This document shows, piece after piece, positions 1 through 6,914 of a stretch of 9,754 nucleotides of DNA. The stretch covers positions 1 through 9,754 of the forward strand of contig JAEENZ010000226.1 of NCBI GenBank assembly GCA_016283985.1, written 5' to 3'. The stretch is from Bacteroidales bacterium. Its GTDB lineage: Bacteria > Bacteroidota > Bacteroidia > Bacteroidales > UBA932. The notes below the pieces were generated by a model, which did no database searches, was not told the DNA's origin, and saw nothing but the letters and a program-made list of their open reading frames with translations. The position numbers and the translations under genes are program-made. Every line of letters starts with the position of its first letter. The first letter of the stretch is position 1.

Positions 1-243
1 AGGCTGCTGGTGCGGAGGATGTATGTCGGGGCGAATCACGTGGTGCCGGAAACCCGGGCCGAAGGGGTTCAGCTGGACCTTTTCGAGGCCGAGCAGGATA
101 CCGACCGCGAGCGCAGCCGCCAGGAGGCTATCCTGGAAATCCGCCGGAAATTCGGGAAGAACGCCATCCTGAAGGGGATGAACTTTGAGGAAGGAGCGAC
201 TGCCAGGGAACGCAACAAGACAATAGGAGGACACAAGGCATGA
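1..243 (+). CDS. Y-family DNA polymerase (UmuC/DinB-type), C-terminal fragment
   Basis: This is the last 80 codons of a gene whose start lies left of the window; the frame is open from base 1. Y-family polymerases copy across damaged DNA. The visible part is the end of the little-finger domain (around VRRMYVGANHV), then a clamp-binding-like LDLF motif. The conserved tail follows: QEAILEIRRKFGKNAILKG, then MNFEEGATARERN and IGGHKA at the stop. I recognise this tail from UmuC/ImpB-type polymerases of Firmicutes and Bacteroidota. No catalytic residue is in view, so activity and the exact subfamily cannot be judged. The TGA stop overlaps the ATG of the next gene in an ATGA arrangement, so the two are probably translationally coupled. 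An SD-like AGGAGG sits at about 226-231, inside the end of this gene, and serves the next one. The GTG at base 10 should not be taken as the start. Confidence 0.85.
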   Translation, partial: RLLVRRMYVGANHVVPETRAEGVQLDLFEAEQDTDRERSRQEAILEIRRKFGKNAILKGMNFEEGATARERNKTIGGHKA

Positions 244-413
244 ACGAGTTCGAGAAAAACGCTTTCCAGAAATACGCCGACATGCTGGACCTGCCGCATC
301 CCGAGCCGGATCCGGTGAAACATCCGCGCATGTCCCTGCGGGACCGCGCCGCCCAGTTCGCCCCCTTCGCCGCCCTCACCGGCTTCGAAGAGATGATAGA
401 TTCGCAAGAGTGA
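240..413 (+). CDS. Short polymerase-associated (YolD-like) protein, probably C-terminally truncated
   Basis: This 57-residue ORF starts at the ATG overlapping the polymerase stop, with AGGAGG about 8 bases upstream. It contains YADMLDLPHP near residues 12-21, then RMSLRDRAAQFAPFAALTG near 30-48, and ends EEMIDSQE. The RAAQFAPFAALTG block is the signature of the small proteins commonly encoded directly after UmuC-like polymerases, related to the YolD family. Their function is unknown but their position implies a link to the damage response. Homologues I remember continue past this block with an ETARLTD-like helix and are roughly twice as long. Here the stop comes a few residues after the block, and the bases after it do not resume the family pattern in this frame. 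It may be a naturally short version or a recent truncation. Identity is inferred from motif and position. Confidence 0.72.
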   Translation: MNEFEKNAFQKYADMLDLPHPEPDPVKHPRMSLRDRAAQFAPFAALTGFEEMIDSQE

Positions 414-472
414 TGGTCTGCTTTTTGCAAGTGTTGCTATAGAAGCGCATTTGCTTAAAAAGGAGGCCGACT

Positions 473-901
473 ATGAAAAAGATTCTTTTAATAATTGTTG
501 CTGTTCTGGCAATGACGGGCTGTTCGGTGATGAGGATTGGCAATTTCACCTCCGGGACAGAGTATTACAATAATCTTTACAAGGGCAGCACCCATAATCA
601 AATCGTGCGTGATTTCGGCGCTCCGGACCGGGATGTTTCCGACGGCGCTGGCGGGTATATCCTTGTTTATGAGAAGTTCCGTAGTTCTTCCCGTGTGGAT
701 AGTTTCGGGAATGTGGACTATGATGTCGACAAGAGTTACATCCAATTCTTCATGAACGATCAGGGCATCTGTTACGAAGTCCGCACCAACTGGATCGCGC
801 CTGAAACCCAGAAAGCGATAGTAAGTACCGCGGCAATCAGCTTCGGCGCTCTCAGCGGCCTGAGCCTGCTTGTTGTCTTGCCGCTGATGATATTGCTATA
901 A
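473..901 (+). CDS. Small lipoprotein with BamE/SmpA-like core and C-terminal membrane segment
   Basis: This 142-residue protein has a strong ribosome site: AGGAGG at 461-466, seven bases before the ATG. The N-terminus is a lipoprotein signal: MKK, a hydrophobic stretch, then LAMTGC with C17 as the likely lipidated cysteine. Residues 31-70 (YYNNLYKGSTHNQIVRDFG, then APDRDVSDGAGGYILVYE) resemble the BamE/SmpA/OmlA pattern, in which a short helix is followed by a fGaPd turn and a strand ending in vYe. A soluble strand-rich part follows to about residue 110. Residues 118-142 form a long hydrophobic segment rich in Ala, Leu, Val and Ile that runs to the C-terminus. The protein would therefore be held by lipid at one end and by a membrane helix at the other. 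The exact role is unknown. It stands alone, with a terminator-like hairpin overlapping its stop and a convergent gene beyond. Confidence 0.78.
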   Translation: MKKILLIIVAVLAMTGCSVMRIGNFTSGTEYYNNLYKGSTHNQIVRDFGAPDRDVSDGAGGYILVYEKFRSSSRVDSFGNVDYDVDKSYIQFFMNDQGICYEVRTNWIAPETQKAIVSTAAISFGALSGLSLLVVLPLMILL

Positions 902-924
902 AGGTGTTATATTCACTTTTTTTT
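900..924 (+). terminator. Likely intrinsic terminator after the lipoprotein gene
   Basis: Bases 900-906 (AAAGGTG) can pair with 914-920 (CACTTTT) around a 7-base loop. This gives a 7-bp stem with one G-U pair, and the T run reaches from 917 to 924. The stem is AU-rich and overlaps the stop codon, so it is weak, but it lies between convergent genes where a terminator is expected. The rest of the gap to 956 shows nothing else. Confidence 0.45.
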
Positions 925-956
925 CATTACAAAAATCTCTTAAACTGCCGCGCCCC

Positions 957-3134
957 CTACTCCCACATGAAGCGAAGCATTTCGGGGGTTTTGCGGTAGT
1001 CGTAAATCCTTATATAGTCCATGCCGTAGAGGCGGATGTGGGAGTCGCCGCCACCGTCGTCGAGGTCGTCGCCGACGAAGAGGCAGTCATCCAGGGAGTA
1101 GCCGTGCTCGTGGGCGTACCTTAAAGTAGCGTCAAACTTGTTGTACTGGCGGGGAGTCAAGTCAAACGAAGTCGAACCACCGATGTACACGGCGTAATCC
1201 TTGAAGACCTCGAGCACCTCGGGATACATGGCGCGGCGCTTGGCCTTGTCGGGATCGAACTTCAACTTTTCGTATTTGTCGGGCGCGGTGCCCATGAGTC
1301 CGAAGGTCACCATGCCGCTGGCGTGGAACTCAACGGGGTCTCCTGAATAGGATGTATAGCCGTATTTGTCCCGGAAGTACTGGCACCATTTCATTATGAA
1401 CGCGGTGTCGGCCGGGCAGGTATCCTCGCGGATGATCTTGAATTCGCCGTCCACGATGGCGCTTTCCTGCATGCCGTAGTTGCCCACGATGGGCACAGGG
1501 AAATTCCCCATCTGCTTGTACACGCGGGGGCAGTTGCCGGCGGCGCTCATCACCAGGTCGTACTTCTCGGAGAGCTTCTCCAGAAGCTCGCGGGCGGCGG
1601 GCTCCAGGGGCATGCGGTGTTCGGTAAGCGTAGCATCCAAGTCAAAGCAGATCAGCTTCTTAGCCTTGATCCGCGCGGCATCGCTCACCACATCAAGCTC
1701 GGTAGGATTCGCGGAGAAGGTGATCTTCGCCACGTCGTCTATACCCTCCCTCATCGAATCCGGCAGTTTGAAATTCAGGAAACCATCACGGTAGATGTAG
1801 GGAATCTTTTCGCGGGTGCGAAGCAGGGTCACCGAATACGGCGCGCGGTCGGTCTTGACAGAAACCTGGCCCTTGAAGCCACCCAGCAGGTGGGCGTACC
1901 AGATGTCATGTCCCCTCGTAGTCAGCGGCACATTACTCCTCTCCACGCCAGGAGTAGGCCCGCAGCCGATCAGCGACTCCTCGCCGGTCGCCATCCACTC
2001 TTTCAACCCTGCAATCTCCTTGTAGAAATTCGGATGCATGTCGCCTGAGCCGGAAGGACCGACGTTGGGTAGGAAGTTGCCCCCGAGCGAACGGGAGGCC
2101 ACGAATTCCTCCATGAACCAGCCGAGAGGGCGGAAGAGACCTTTGGTATTGTATCCCCAGCCGCCACCCTTGCCGGTCCAGATGTGGCAGTGCTCCCACC
2201 ACTCCGAGGGCACGTAAGTCGGCGTCTGGCACTCGAAGGGCGTGGTGAAGTCCCCTATCCGCATCGAGGTGCCGGCGGGGTTGTCGGGGTTGACGATGTT
2301 CCCCCAGCGGTCGTTTATCACGATGTCCGGCTGCAGCGAGCGGATCCATGCATACACGCGTTCGGTCTGCAGGTCGCTTACGGGGATGCCGTACCAGCCC
2401 ATGCCGTCCAGCCACAGCACGTCTACGCGGCCATAGTTGGTCAGCAGTTCCTCCAGCTGCGCGATCACATATGCGAAAAACTTCTCGAAATCCTTCCGGT
2501 TCTGCACCGTATCCAGCACAGGCGAACGATGGCCCCAGGTCTCTACATCCCATTCTGTATCAGGGCGATAGCCCGGATAATGCCAGTCCTGCGGGGAGAA
2601 GTAGAAGCCTACGCGCATGCCTGTCTTGTGGCAAGCGTCCACATACTCGCGAACCAGATCCCGGCCGCCCATGTACTGCTTGACGCCGATGCCATAGCGC
2701 GAGGGCCAGAGGGCATATCCATCATGATGCCGGGTGGTCAGCACGGCATACTTGAAGCCAGCTTCCCGCGCTGCCGCGAGGTAATTCTCGAAGTAGTTCC
2801 CAGGATTGAAATGGTTCGCCTGGTCATAGTACTCCTGCCGGCTGTGATACTCCCCTCCCCATCTGTAACCCTTTATCATGTTCCACGACGGCTGTGCGCC
2901 AATCATGGAGTGGATGCCCCAATGGAGGAAGAGACCGAGACTTGCAGAAGGATACCACTGAGCACCTTCTGAAGGATTCGGGAAGATGACAGTCTGCGAA
3001 GGAGCTTCTCGAAGCTCCTTCGCAGACTTCATATCCTTTTTAGATATCTTGTAATCCCGTGAATCAATTTCCCACTGGGCAAAAGCCCCGGCGCAGAGCG
3101 TCAGGGCCAGCAAAGATATAACTAACCTTTTCAT
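957..3134 (-). CDS. Secreted GH29 alpha-L-fucosidase fused to a C-terminal HAD (phosphomannomutase-like) domain
   Basis: This 725-residue protein starts with a Sec signal (MKRLVISLLA, cleavage likely after AFA at 17-19). Residues about 50-390 are a GH29 catalytic barrel: LGLFLHWG (66-73), TTRHHDGYALWP (133-144), GFYFSPQDWH (176-185), and VDVLWLDGMG, where D243 is the expected nucleophile. PFECQ (E301) and WWEHC (E314) are candidate acid/base positions. Residues about 400-475 match the beta-sandwich that normally ends GH29 enzymes. After a short linker, residues 491-725 are a complete HAD domain: DLDATLT (D498, D500), S530, K666 and GDDLDDGGGD (D689, D697). The layout GD-x4-GG-x-D resembles eukaryotic-type phosphomannomutase and related HAD-IIB phosphatases. 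The frame is unbroken, with no convincing internal start for the HAD part. GGAG lies just upstream and the ATG immediately follows the carbamoyltransferase stop. The fucosidase role is family-based; the HAD substrate is unknown. Confidence 0.88.
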   Translation of the reverse strand: MKRLVISLLALTLCAGAFAQWEIDSRDYKISKKDMKSAKELREAPSQTVIFPNPSEGAQWYPSASLGLFLHWGIHSMIGAQPSWNMIKGYRWGGEYHSRQEYYDQANHFNPGNYFENYLAAAREAGFKYAVLTTRHHDGYALWPSRYGIGVKQYMGGRDLVREYVDACHKTGMRVGFYFSPQDWHYPGYRPDTEWDVETWGHRSPVLDTVQNRKDFEKFFAYVIAQLEELLTNYGRVDVLWLDGMGWYGIPVSDLQTERVYAWIRSLQPDIVINDRWGNIVNPDNPAGTSMRIGDFTTPFECQTPTYVPSEWWEHCHIWTGKGGGWGYNTKGLFRPLGWFMEEFVASRSLGGNFLPNVGPSGSGDMHPNFYKEIAGLKEWMATGEESLIGCGPTPGVERSNVPLTTRGHDIWYAHLLGGFKGQVSVKTDRAPYSVTLLRTREKIPYIYRDGFLNFKLPDSMREGIDDVAKITFSANPTELDVVSDAARIKAKKLICFDLDATLTEHRMPLEPAARELLEKLSEKYDLVMSAAGNCPRVYKQMGNFPVPIVGNYGMQESAIVDGEFKIIREDTCPADTAFIMKWCQYFRDKYGYTSYSGDPVEFHASGMVTFGLMGTAPDKYEKLKFDPDKAKRRAMYPEVLEVFKDYAVYIGGSTSFDLTPRQYNKFDATLRYAHEHGYSLDDCLFVGDDLDDGGGDSHIRLYGMDYIRIYDYRKTPEMLRFMWE
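2991..3028. repeat. Perfect 18-bp inverted repeat inside the GH29-HAD coding region
   Basis: The left arm AGTCTGCGAAGGAGCTTC (2991-3008) is the exact reverse complement of 3011-3028, with only TC between the arms. It lies in frame and encodes residues 37-48 (SAKELREAPSQT), in the linker between the signal peptide and the GH29 domain. No T run follows on either strand, so it does not look like a terminator. In the mRNA it would form a very stable hairpin about 110 bases into the gene. Confidence 0.9.
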
Positions 3135-4136
3135 CTAGTCTCCGAGGGTTGCGACCATGACGGCCTTGATGGTATGCATGCGGTTCTCCGCCTCATCGAA
3201 AACGATGCTGGCAGGGCTCTCGAACACATCCTCCGTCACCTCGACTCCATCAAGCCCGAATTTCTGGTACACATCCTCCCCCGCCTTGGTGTCGCGATTG
3301 TGATAAGAAGGCAGGCAGTGCATAAACTTGCAGTTGGGGTTGCCCGTGCGAGCCATCAACTTGGCGTTCACCTGGTAAGGCATCAGCATGGCGATGCGCT
3401 CCTTCCAGACCTCGTCCGGCTCGCCCATGGAGACCCAGATGTCGGTGTAGATGAAATCGCAGCCCTTCACGCCGGCGTCAACATCGTCGGTGATGGTGAT
3501 GCGCGCGCCGGTTTCAGCAGCGACCTTTCGGCACTCGGCCACAAGCTCTGCAGCGGGCTGGAGGGCCTTGGGAGCCACGATGCGCACGTCCATGCCCATC
3601 TTGGCACCGCCTACCAGCAGGGAGTTGCCCATGTTGAAGCGGGCGTCGCCCAGATAGGCGTACGAGACCTGGTTCAGGGGCTTGTCGGAGTGCTCCCTCA
3701 TGGTGAGGAAGTCAGCGAGGATCTGGGTAGGATGGAACTCGTTAGTCAGGCCGTTCCACACGGGTACGCCGGAATACTTGGCGAGTTCCTCCACTGTCGT
3801 CTGCGCGAAGCCGCGGTACTCGATGCCGTCGTACATGCGCCCGAGCACGCGGGCGGTATCCTTCATGGTCTCCTTGATGCCGATCTGGCTACCGCTGGGG
3901 CCGAGATAGGTCACGTGCGCGCCCTGGTCGTAGGCCGCCACTTCGAAGGAGCAGCGGGTGCGGGTGGACGTCTTCTCGAATATGAGGGCTATGTTCTTAC
4001 CTACCAGCGTCTTACGTTCTCTGCCTTCGCGCTTCGCCTGCTTGAGCTCGGCGGCAAGGTCCAGGAAATACTGAATCTCTTCTGGGGTGAAATCGAGCAG
4101 TTTAAGGAAACTGCGGTTCTTTAAATTGACTGACAT
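3135..4136 (-). CDS. arcB: Ornithine carbamoyltransferase (probably catabolic ArcB role)
   Basis: This 333-residue cytoplasmic enzyme interconverts ornithine plus carbamoyl phosphate with citrulline plus phosphate. Key motifs are all present: the carbamoyl-phosphate loop STRTR (57-61) within [40 protein letters not shown] (81-100), HPTQ (135-138), the ornithine-binding DIWVSMG (D232, S236-M237-G238) and HCLP (273-276). The C-terminus ends [18 protein letters not shown], as in full-length homologues. The sequence is very close in style to E. coli ArgF/ArgI and to catabolic ArcB. Context decides the symbol: it lies 5 bases after the carbamate kinase stop and behind a deiminase, so it probably runs in the citrulline-splitting direction. 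A biosynthetic ArgF role cannot be excluded from sequence. Its TAG stop is followed immediately by the ATG of the fucosidase gene. There is no strong SD; the leader is A-rich. Confidence 0.92.
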   Translation of the reverse strand: MSVNLKNRSFLKLLDFTPEEIQYFLDLAAELKQAKREGRERKTLVGKNIALIFEKTSTRTRCSFEVAAYDQGAHVTYLGPSGSQIGIKETMKDTARVLGRMYDGIEYRGFAQTTVEELAKYSGVPVWNGLTNEFHPTQILADFLTMREHSDKPLNQVSYAYLGDARFNMGNSLLVGGAKMGMDVRIVAPKALQPAAELVAECRKVAAETGARITITDDVDAGVKGCDFIYTDIWVSMGEPDEVWKERIAMLMPYQVNAKLMARTGNPNCKFMHCLPSYHNRDTKAGEDVYQKFGLDGVEVTEDVFESPASIVFDEAENRMHTIKAVMVATLGD

Positions 4137-4141
4137 ATCTT

Positions 4142-5062
4142 TTAAGGAATTATTCTAGTTCCGCAGGCAGGATTCCCGAGCTGCCCGGCCTCGGTGATGA
4201 CGCACTGCGCGCCACCGTTCTTGACGAAAAGGATGCCCGCGCGCACCTTGGGAGCCATGGATCCTTCCGCGAACTGGCCTTCGGCGAGATAGCGTTCGGC
4301 CTCCGCCACAGTGATGGCGTCGAGGGCCTGCTCGTCGGGTTTGCGGAAGTTGATGTAGACCTTTGCGACATCGGTGAGGATGTAGAATTCGTCGGCCTTC
4401 ATCTGGATGGCGCAGAGGGTGCTGGCGAGGTCTTTGTCGATAACGGCCTCGATGCCGCGGTAGCCGTCGGGTTTCTTGATGACGGGGATACCGCCGCCTC
4501 CGACCGTTATCACGATGCAGCCTTCGCGGGCCAGTTTCTCGATCAAATCTATATTATGGACATCGATTGGTTTCGGTGATGCCACCACCTTGCGCCAGCC
4601 GAGGCCGCGGGGGTCCTCCTTGTAGGTCGCCCCATCCTGAGGCATCTCCTTATAATAAGGCCCAACTGGCTTTGTAGGCCGCTGGAAGGCAGGATCGTCG
4701 GCCGCAACCTCCACCCGGGTGACCAGGGAGACTATGCGGCGGTGGATGCCGGCTCGGTTGAGTACGCGCTCGAGGGCGGTTTCTATCAGGTATGCAATCG
4801 AGCCCTGGGTCTCCGCGCCGCAGAAATCCATCGGCATCGCCGGCATGTCGAACATCTTCTTTCCGGCCTCATGCCGCAGCAGGGCGTTCCCCACCTGGGG
4901 GCCGTTGCCGTGGCCTATCACAATGTCATACCCCTTTTCGATCAGGGGAACGAGCCGCTCGCAGGTGCGCTCTACATTCTCGAGTTGTTCGTCGAAAGTG
5001 CCTTTCTGTCCGGCGCGGAGGAGCGCATTCCCGCCGAAGGCAATCATAGCAAGCTTACCCAT
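4142..5062 (-). CDS. arcC: Carbamate kinase
   Basis: This 306-residue cytoplasmic enzyme transfers phosphate from carbamoyl phosphate to ADP, giving ATP, CO2 and ammonia. It is the energy-yielding last step of the arginine deiminase pathway. Family motifs run the full length: FGGNAL (9-14), [11 protein letters not shown] (49-59), [14 protein letters not shown] (76-89), VVASPKP (159-165), the nucleotide-binding VGGGGIPVI (187-195), DKD (209-211), LTDV (229-232) and GSMAPKV (267-273). Length is typical of carbamate kinases, with no sign of damage. It starts 15 bases after the deiminase-family gene and ends 5 bases before the carbamoyltransferase ATG, so the three almost certainly share one mRNA. 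A modest GGA lies shortly upstream of the ATG. Other amino-acid-kinase members, such as glutamate kinases, lack this motif set. Confidence 0.94.
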   Translation of the reverse strand: MGKLAMIAFGGNALLRAGQKGTFDEQLENVERTCERLVPLIEKGYDIVIGHGNGPQVGNALLRHEAGKKMFDMPAMPMDFCGAETQGSIAYLIETALERVLNRAGIHRRIVSLVTRVEVAADDPAFQRPTKPVGPYYKEMPQDGATYKEDPRGLGWRKVVASPKPIDVHNIDLIEKLAREGCIVITVGGGGIPVIKKPDGYRGIEAVIDKDLASTLCAIQMKADEFYILTDVAKVYINFRKPDEQALDAITVAEAERYLAEGQFAEGSMAPKVRAGILFVKNGGAQCVITEAGQLGNPACGTRIIP

Positions 5063-5077
5063 AGTTCCAGTGTAGGT

Positions 5078-5989
5078 TTATTCGCGCACAAGCGGAAGGG
5101 TGGAGCATCGCAGGAGGCCGCCCATCTTGGAGATTTCACGATAAGGGACCGTTTCCACGGTGATGCCCTGGGCCTCCAGCCACCCCTTCAGGCGGGTGAA
5201 ATGCTCTTCCACCACCACAATGTCCTCGGCGATGGAGAAGATGTTGGAGTTCATCCAGTACATCTCTTCCTTAGTGAGCTCGAACACGTTCTCCTGCCCG
5301 AACAGATCCACCAGATGCTGCGCATCGCGCGGATTGATGAAGCCGTCCCGGTAGATGATGGCCTTCCCCCGGCCTACCGGCATAAAGGTGCAATCCAGAT
5401 GGAGGATGCCCTCGTACGGGTCGGTGTCGCTTTTGCGGAGGTTCAGGGGCACGATGTCCTTGTCCGGGAAAATCATCTTGAGGTAATCCATCGCCAGCGC
5501 GTTGGTGCGGGCGGTCTTCACCGTGGGATAATCCGGGAAGTTATACTGCCCCACGAAGACTACGCCGTTGTAGAGGATGACGTCGCCTCCCTCCACGTGC
5601 ACGGCCTCGGGGAGGTTGTAGATATTCTTATAGTGGATGTTACGGTAGATGGGCTCATAGGCATCGATCTCAGCCTGGCGGTCGGGGATGATGTTGGAGA
5701 CTATGATCTTGTCGTCGATGACGAAGCCCACGTCGCGGGCGAATACCTGGTTGCAATTGGTTACCAGCGCAGGCCGGTGTACCTTCACACCATGCTTCTT
5801 GAGGATGGCCTCGAAGGCCTCCATCTCGCGTACTATGGCCTGTTCGGTGGGGTATACGCCGTTCTTGACGGATTCGTAGGACTTGCTGTCAAAGGCCTCT
5901 TCCAGCGTGGGAGCCGGCCCGTTGGAATACGGCAGCCCGAGGACTACTTCCTTGAGTTTGCCGGTTTCAGATGTTATATGTAGTTGCAT
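5078..5989 (-). CDS. Arginine deiminase-superfamily enzyme (probable arginine deiminase, short form)
   Basis: This 303-residue amidinotransferase/deiminase-fold enzyme carries the whole guanidino-hydrolase catalytic set: CNQVFARD (D86), HVEGGDVI (E133), ILHLDCTF (H197) and LLRCSTLPL near the C-terminus (C295, the nucleophile). Family knowledge says such enzymes attack the guanidinium carbon through that cysteine, releasing ammonia or an amine, or transferring the amidino group. Followed by carbamate kinase and ornithine carbamoyltransferase, the likely reaction is arginine to citrulline plus ammonia. It is about 100 residues shorter than classical ArcA (roughly 400) and looks more like DDAH or amidinotransferase proteins, so I give no arcA symbol. 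Alternatives are a dimethylarginine hydrolase, an amidinotransferase, or a hydrolase of another guanidino compound. It is first in the unit. The start is the only good one, with an A-rich leader and a -7 box about 20 bases upstream. Confidence 0.8.
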   Translation of the reverse strand: MQLHITSETGKLKEVVLGLPYSNGPAPTLEEAFDSKSYESVKNGVYPTEQAIVREMEAFEAILKKHGVKVHRPALVTNCNQVFARDVGFVIDDKIIVSNIIPDRQAEIDAYEPIYRNIHYKNIYNLPEAVHVEGGDVILYNGVVFVGQYNFPDYPTVKTARTNALAMDYLKMIFPDKDIVPLNLRKSDTDPYEGILHLDCTFMPVGRGKAIIYRDGFINPRDAQHLVDLFGQENVFELTKEEMYWMNSNIFSIAEDIVVVEEHFTRLKGWLEAQGITVETVPYREISKMGGLLRCSTLPLVRE

Positions 5990-6008
5990 TTCTATTTTAT
6001 GTGGTACG

Positions 6009-6016
6009 CAAAGATA
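6009..6016 (-). promoter_or_regulatory. Bacteroidota-type -7 box for the arginine-catabolism unit
   Basis: On the minus strand this reads TATCTTTG, a full match to the TAnnTTTG -7 element of Bacteroidota. It sits one base after the stop of the transporter gene and about 20 bases before the ATG of the deiminase-family gene. No clear TTTG or TTGC -33 element is seen 19-21 bases upstream, so the call rests on the -7 box and position. If real, it lets the unit be expressed independently of the transporter gene upstream. Confidence 0.45.
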
Positions 6017-6017
6017 G

Positions 6018-6914
6018 TTATTTTTTGGGCTCCATGTGCACTATGATGTGGGAGTCCCGCCCGAAACGATCACGGAAGCGGTTTTCCACCTCGGAGGCCT
6101 TCTCGTGGGCCTCCTCGAGGGTCTGCCCACCGTCCAGACGGATGTGTACCTCGGCGGCGATGCGCTTGCCGATGCGGCGGGTGCGAAGGTTGTGCGGATC
6201 CTCCACCCCGGGCACGGAACGGATGATATCCAGCATCTCCTGCTCCGTGGCGGCAGGCAGCGAACTGTCGGTAAGCTCCCCGAAGGACGGCCCCAGTAGG
6301 TCCCAGGCCACTTTCACCAGCATGGCGCCCACCACGATGGAGGCCAGGGGGTCGAGGACGGTCCAGCGGTCTCCCAGGAGGATGGCTCCACCGATACCGA
6401 TGGCTGCGCCGATGGATGAGAGGGCGTCTGACCGGTGATGCCAGGCGTTGGCCTCAAGAGCAGGCGAGTCGAGCCTGCGGCCCTTGATGCGGGTGTATTG
6501 GTAGAGGATCTCTTTAGTTACGATGGAGACGAGCGCGGCCCAGAGGGCAAGTTTGCCGGGGCTCGGGAGTTGCTCCCCTTGCAGCCAGTGGGCCAGCTTG
6601 GCAGCACCTGATACAACGATGCCGATTGCCGCCGCAGCCAGCGCCAGGCCAATGAGGAGTGTCGCGATGGTCTCGTACTTCCCGTGGCCATAATCGTGGT
6701 CTTCATCCTGAGGCCGGCCGCTGATTCGCACGAAAATGAGAACGACAATGTCGGTGATGAAGTCGGACAGCGAATGCACCGCATCAGAAATCATCGCAGC
6801 CGAATGCCCCACAATGCCGGCTACTGCTTTCACCCCCACCAGCAGCAGGTTCACAACACTGCCGACAAGCGTCACTCGGGATATTTCTTGTTCGCGGGTC
6901 ATAATCATTGCCAT
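6018..6914 (-). CDS. Cation diffusion facilitator family metal transporter
   Basis: This inner-membrane exporter of divalent metals (typically Zn, Fe, Co or Mn, in exchange for protons) has the usual six-helix layout followed by a cytoplasmic domain. The metal-site signatures are ISDAVHSLSD in TM2 (H47, D51) and WHHRSDALSS in TM5 (H159, D163). This HxxxD pair pattern is often linked to Zn transport. The conserved loop DYGHGKYE is at 74-81. The C-terminal domain (about 212-298) contains VPGVEDPHNLRTRRIGKRI and ends DSHIIVHMEPKK, as in FieF-like proteins. Length is normal. ATG codons occur at residues 1, 3 and 5. The one at 6906-6908 overlaps the upstream gene's TGA as ATGA and may be the true start. 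The two genes are therefore probably co-translated, suggesting a functional link with the small protein. Metal specificity cannot be fixed from sequence. Confidence 0.9.
   Translation of the reverse strand: MAMIMTREQEISRVTLVGSVVNLLLVGVKAVAGIVGHSAAMISDAVHSLSDFITDIVVLIFVRISGRPQDEDHDYGHGKYETIATLLIGLALAAAAIGIVVSGAAKLAHWLQGEQLPSPGKLALWAALVSIVTKEILYQYTRIKGRRLDSPALEANAWHHRSDALSSIGAAIGIGGAILLGDRWTVLDPLASIVVGAMLVKVAWDLLGPSFGELTDSSLPAATEQEMLDIIRSVPGVEDPHNLRTRRIGKRIAAEVHIRLDGGQTLEEAHEKASEVENRFRDRFGRDSHIIVHMEPKK

Noticed and set aside
428..453. A promoter in front of the lipoprotein gene (TTTG at 424-427 and a TTTG-ending box at 446-453)
   Set aside because: The second box lacks the TA of TAnnTTTG and the spacer is 18 bases, so support is too weak to annotate.
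1640..1700. Possible separate start for the HAD domain
   Set aside because: Only GTG codons (residues 482-483) occur near the domain border, with no Shine-Dalgarno sequence and no stop upstream, so a fusion is the simpler reading.
2184..2972. A 262-codon plus-strand frame inside the fucosidase gene
   Set aside because: It is antisense to conserved GH29 motifs and has no recognisable domain or ribosome site of its own.
2991..3028. The perfect inverted repeat as a transcription terminator
   Set aside because: No T run follows on either strand and it lies inside an intact coding frame.
3174..4124. A 316-codon open frame antisense to the carbamoyltransferase gene
   Set aside because: Its composition (rich in His, Gly, Val, Ala and Leu) is typical of a reverse-strand shadow, and the opposite frame is an unmistakable enzyme.
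4742..5983. A 413-codon open frame on the plus strand opposite carbamate kinase and the deiminase-family gene
   Set aside because: It lies antisense to two genes with complete catalytic motifs. Its protein shows no domain pattern, and long mirror frames are expected in GC-rich coding DNA.
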